Assembly (NCBI GenBank): GCA_037102815.1
Contig: BTPP01000003.1
Coordinates: 6,014,001-6,078,000 of the forward strand
Origin: Neurospora intermedia
Lineage: Eukaryota > Ascomycota > Sordariomycetes > Sordariales > Sordariaceae
DNA length: 64,000 nt
Direction of reading: 5' to 3'
The notes below the pieces were generated by a model that saw nothing but the letters and a program-made list of their open reading frames with translations, had not been told where the DNA came from and did not search any database. Both the position numbers and the translations under genes were made by a program. Positions 60,902 through 64,000 of the stretch are shown here, in pieces. Within the stretch, counting starts at the first letter, position 1, and the number at the start of each line of letters is the position of its first letter.

Positions 60902-61976
60902 CTAACGTCTGTCCCAATCACGGCTGCGGCTGCGGCTCCTACTCCTGCGATCATAGCTGTCGTAACTAGCGCGGCTAGGACTCCTACGTCCTCTGTCGTC
61001 CACGTCATTTCTTCCGCCTCTTCCGCCCCCTCCTCTTCCGCCACGTCCGCCCCTCGGACTAGGAGAGCGTGAACGGGAAGACCAAGAGCGTGACCTAGAC
61101 CGGTATCTCCTGTTTCCTCCAGATGCGGCCACGGGGGAGCGAGAACGGGATCGCGATCGCGACAACGACCGAGGTCGATAAGTATCGGAACGGTGTGCGT
61201 GACGTCCACCACCACGGGGTCCGGGGGATCTGTTACGGCCGCCGCGGCCTCCTCCTCTGGATCCCGGCGGGGGTTGGCGGGGATCGTAGTTGGCGCCCCT
61301 ACGAGCGGTAGGCGGAGAAGGAGAGAACTTGCGGCGGGGAAGGACAATGGAAACATTGATGACGGCGCCGTCGAGCTGAGCTTCGTGCATGTGGGCGATG
61401 GCGGCTTCGGCGCCGGCTTCGTGTACGTAGAGAATGTAGGCTGTGCCGCGATTTGTGCGGGCTGGATGTAGATTACTAGGTTAGCAGTTGCCAGAGCGAA
61501 GGTAAACCACAGAGGAACGGCCAGGGAAGCTTACATGTCCTGTTCAGAGGCAAATCCAAATCCTCAATCTCTCCAAACTGGCCAAAGATCTCGCGAAGGT
61601 GGTTCTCGTTGATGTTCTTGGTCAAGCGCTCGACGACAATCTTGGTGCTCCTGACGGGCTGAAGTGGGCTGGGGCTGCGGGTGAAACTTCTGGATCTCGA
61701 GCGACTATCTCCTCCACGGCTGTAACTCCTAGCGCGAGCGGGTGGCGGGCTCAGGCTACGACGACCACCACCACCACCACCACCATTCCTGCGGGGCGGG
61801 GAGCGGCCTCGTTCACGGTCGAAGGAAGCGTCTCTGTCTCTGAGGGCGGGCGAGGGTTCGCGCGAGTAGTCGCGGGCGGAGCGGGGTGTAAGAGAACGGT
61901 GGCGGCGAGGTGTGGGAGACCTGGAGCGGTCGTCGTCGTAGCGGTCGGCCGACCGAGACCTCGAGCGAGAGGCCAT
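60902..61976 (-). CDS. RNPS1-like SR protein with one RRM
   Basis: Two exons on the minus strand (61976-61535 and 61461-60902) encode 333 residues. The intron interrupts the RRM; its signals are GTAAGC, CTAAC and a CCAG acceptor, and the join reads LNRTSRTNRGTAYILYV. The N-terminal 110 residues are rich in RS/SR dipeptides and include a Gly run (64-71). The RRM spans about 111-195, with RNP2 KIVVERLT and RNP1 RGTAYILYV. The C-terminus is RGG- and RS-rich with several (SR)n runs, ending RSRSRSRDWDRR. The layout RS-RRM-RS/RG matches RNPS1, a splicing activator and peripheral exon-junction-complex protein in the nucleus. Another SR splicing factor is possible. The start is the first ATG of the RS frame, in good context (AACAATGG). 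Confidence 0.88.
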
Positions 61977-63370
61977 TGTTGGTGATGTAGTGGTGATGTA
62001 GTGACTGTTGTGAAAATTTCTGGTTGTTTGCGAATTGCTGAAATTGGTTGTAGAGATACTGTTGAAGTATTTGCGCGATCGCAATTTGACAACTGCTATC
62101 GTGAGCTGTGAGGTGGTGGGGATGAAGGAATGTGCCTGGTGGTGTTGATGTTTGGTGAAGGATCCTGCTTGCGATTGCTTTGTTTCTTGAATTGATTGCT
62201 GCAAAAGTCCCGACGCGCCTCCTGCTACAGTGGAGCTCTAAAACCGCGGCGGGCAGGGCATGCACAGACCTCTTTTCTTCTTTGATTGAGCTTTGGTGGA
62301 ACCCATATGGCAGATGTTGTCCCACCCGACGTGATCCCCCGCTTGCTGTTTTCACCAGCCTTAACTATCTCCACTCCGTTTCCTAGCGCCGATGTGTTGG
62401 TCCACTGGTGTATGGTTTCCCTTGGCAACTTTATTTTCCGAGACTGTTTGGAAGCTTCCAAGACATCTTACGAAATCTAGAAAACGCTCAGCTCGACGTC
62501 TTTTACACTACGGCTGATAACCATTCACACCTCTACGTATTCATAGGTATCCACCGACCTGGGCTTAGTGCTACTACCCATTTTATCCACTGTTCATGAC
62601 CGTGATATGGCAAGTGCGAGGTGCTCGGGATGCTATGTCGACTTGGCATTTCCAACATGGTGGCGTCGTCGATTTTTGATGCTGGACGTGACCTCAATCA
62701 ACGTCCAGTACGTATTCAAGCGAAGTCTACCAACGAAGCTGCAGTTGACGTGTTGCGCAATGAGAATGGGCGTTTGCCGTGGCTGACAAAACAAGGAAAC
62801 TTGGCACGAACCTTGTTCAAAGAAAGCATTCCACGCCGATGGTGCAACCACTCAGCTTTCTTGGTATCCGACCATGATGGCATTCTCCATGACTGTGGTC
62901 TAGGCCCAAAACCCTGCATCAGCCATTGACGGTCTGGTTTCTCAGGGTCCTGTCTTCGACCATCAGGGTGCTGTTGGGCTGTTGCATCCACGCCGCCATC
63001 GTCATTTCTAGACCTCCTCATTGGAGCGCGTTGCTTCAGACCATTCAAAGGGTCCTGTCACCCTCCTCCATCAACCGAATTTGACGTCATTTCGAATCCT
63101 AATCGTCACTGGCAGCAACCTCTTCAACCGTTCTCAAACATGAGGTGGCCAAAAGCAGGTTTCATCGGGTACACAAACGATGATGATTGTCGTCGTGGTG
63201 GGATAGAAATACCATCGCAAGTGCCGATGTTTTCCTGTGTCCGAACGCTTCATCTTCATCGATAACCAGCAAGCAAACGAACCATCCAAGCTCAGCAAAC
63301 CTTGCATATCTTCACCTCAACCAACTTCATCATCAACAACAACGACAACAACCACACAACAAGCATCAAC
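61977..63370. other. Divergent intergenic region
   Basis: This region separates the minus-strand SR protein gene from the plus-strand coiled-coil gene and must hold both promoters. Short overlapping frames at 62225-63050 show no family features. An AAC/ACA-rich leader (63330-63365) precedes the plus-strand start codon. Confidence 0.5.
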
Positions 63371-63925
63371 ATGCCTCTCTTCTCCCGCCACGCCGAGCCC
63401 GAGCCCGCCCCGGCCCCCGTCTACCAGGAACCCGCACCCAAGCGCCACTCCCTCTTCGGCGGTTCCCACCACCGCTCGCCTTCTCCCGGGTCGCCCACCT
63501 ACTCCTCCGCTTCGGACCGCAACCGCTCCACCAGCCGAGACTCCGGACACGGAACTCAGCGCAAGGGCAGCTTGTTGTCTCGCACCTTCGGCAACGGTAC
63601 CTCGACCAGCCACGACGTCGACCCGTCCATCATGCAGGCTCGCGAGCGCGTTATGATGGCCGAGGCTGCCGAACGCGATGCGGATCGAGCGCTGATGGCT
63701 GCCAGGGAGAGTGTAAGGCAGGCTCGGGAGCATGTGAGGGCGTTGGAGCTCGAGGCACAGGAGGAGGCGAGGAGGGCCAAGATTAAGCAGTACCATGCCA
63801 AGGAGGTGTCAAAGAGGGGGAAACAATTGGGACGTGAGTATTCCTTTTTTTTCGGTTGACAGCTTGAGAGATATCAGAAGTCCAGTGGTGCTAACGGCGA
63901 TACGTCTACAGGTCACGGCATTTGA
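63371..63925 (+). CDS. Small basic coiled-coil protein of unknown function
   Basis: Two exons (63371-63833 and 63912-63925) encode 158 residues. The second exon is only 14 nt and supplies the end RHGI; the intron has a GTGAGT donor, a GCTAAC branch and an ACAG acceptor. The first ATG in the frame is used (CAACATGCC). Residues 1-80 are Pro/Ser/Arg/His-rich and likely disordered (MPLFSRHAEPEPAPAP, then LFGGSHHRSPSPGSP). Residues about 84-150 form one long Ala/Glu/Arg-rich helix, likely a coiled coil (QARERVMMAEAAERDADRAL). There is no signal peptide or membrane segment. I do not recognise a named family. Without the micro-exon the frame would read about ten unrelated residues into the intron, so the spliced form is preferred. 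Confidence 0.8.
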
Positions 63926-64000
63926 ACGCTGGACCCCCAACAACACTTCCGTTCAGTCTCTCGGTAAAGGAAAGAAGCCAGCTAATACGTTTTGTTCTTC

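Overview
The window reads as genomic DNA of a filamentous ascomycete, most likely Neurospora or a close Sordariales relative. The genes are GC-rich and have short introns (about 50-75 nt) with GTAAGT/GTGAGT-type donors and CTAAC/CTGAC branch sites. There is a fungal HET-domain protein and a fungal elongation factor 3. One 24.7 kb island shows the extreme TpA-rich, stop-riddled texture of repeat-induced point mutation (RIP). The genus is inferred from these traits; no database was searched.

Left arm (1-13974), all genes on +: a HET-domain protein (1628-4219, one intron), a DUR3-type urea/polyamine transporter (5700-7939, two introns) with a run of GATA sites upstream, and a tandem pair of unrecognised cysteine-rich paralogues (8936-9775 and 10833-12665). 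The pair shares an N-terminal C2/C11/C13/C21/H23 pattern and a C-terminal cysteine module.

Middle (13975-38707): a nest of four fossil LTR retrotransposons, each delimited by equal-length LTRs and an identical 5 bp target duplication. Element 1 (Ty1/Copia, - strand, 187 bp LTRs, TSD ACGAG) is the outer host. Element 2 (small gag-type element, 321 bp LTRs, TSD ATACT) and element 4 (Ty3/Gypsy, - strand, 230 bp LTRs, TSD CTAGG) inserted into it. Element 3 (Ty3/Gypsy chromovirus, + strand, 238 bp LTRs, TSD ATAAT) inserted into element 4. All are heavily RIP-mutated and broken many times over. No open frame in the island exceeds about 103 codons.

Right arm (38708-64000): mostly minus-strand genes. 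They are a polytopic GT2 glycosyltransferase (39114-41872, three exons) ending only about 0.4 kb from the fossil nest, a membrane-anchored GH16 glucanase-type protein (46112-47582), translation elongation factor 3 (52460-55851) and an RNPS1-like SR/RRM protein (60902-61976). A divergent + strand gene encodes a small basic coiled-coil protein whose last exon is only 14 nt (63371-63925).

The genes do not form an operon or an obvious cluster. The GT2 and GH16 genes both suggest cell-wall or surface polysaccharide work; eEF3 and the SR protein are housekeeping. Long intergenic stretches (42-46 kb, 47.6-52.4 kb, 55.9-60.9 kb) hold no gene I can support. They do contain recurrent TACCTAGGTA-type motifs and one diverged copy of a promoter-like repeat that also lies upstream of the HET gene.
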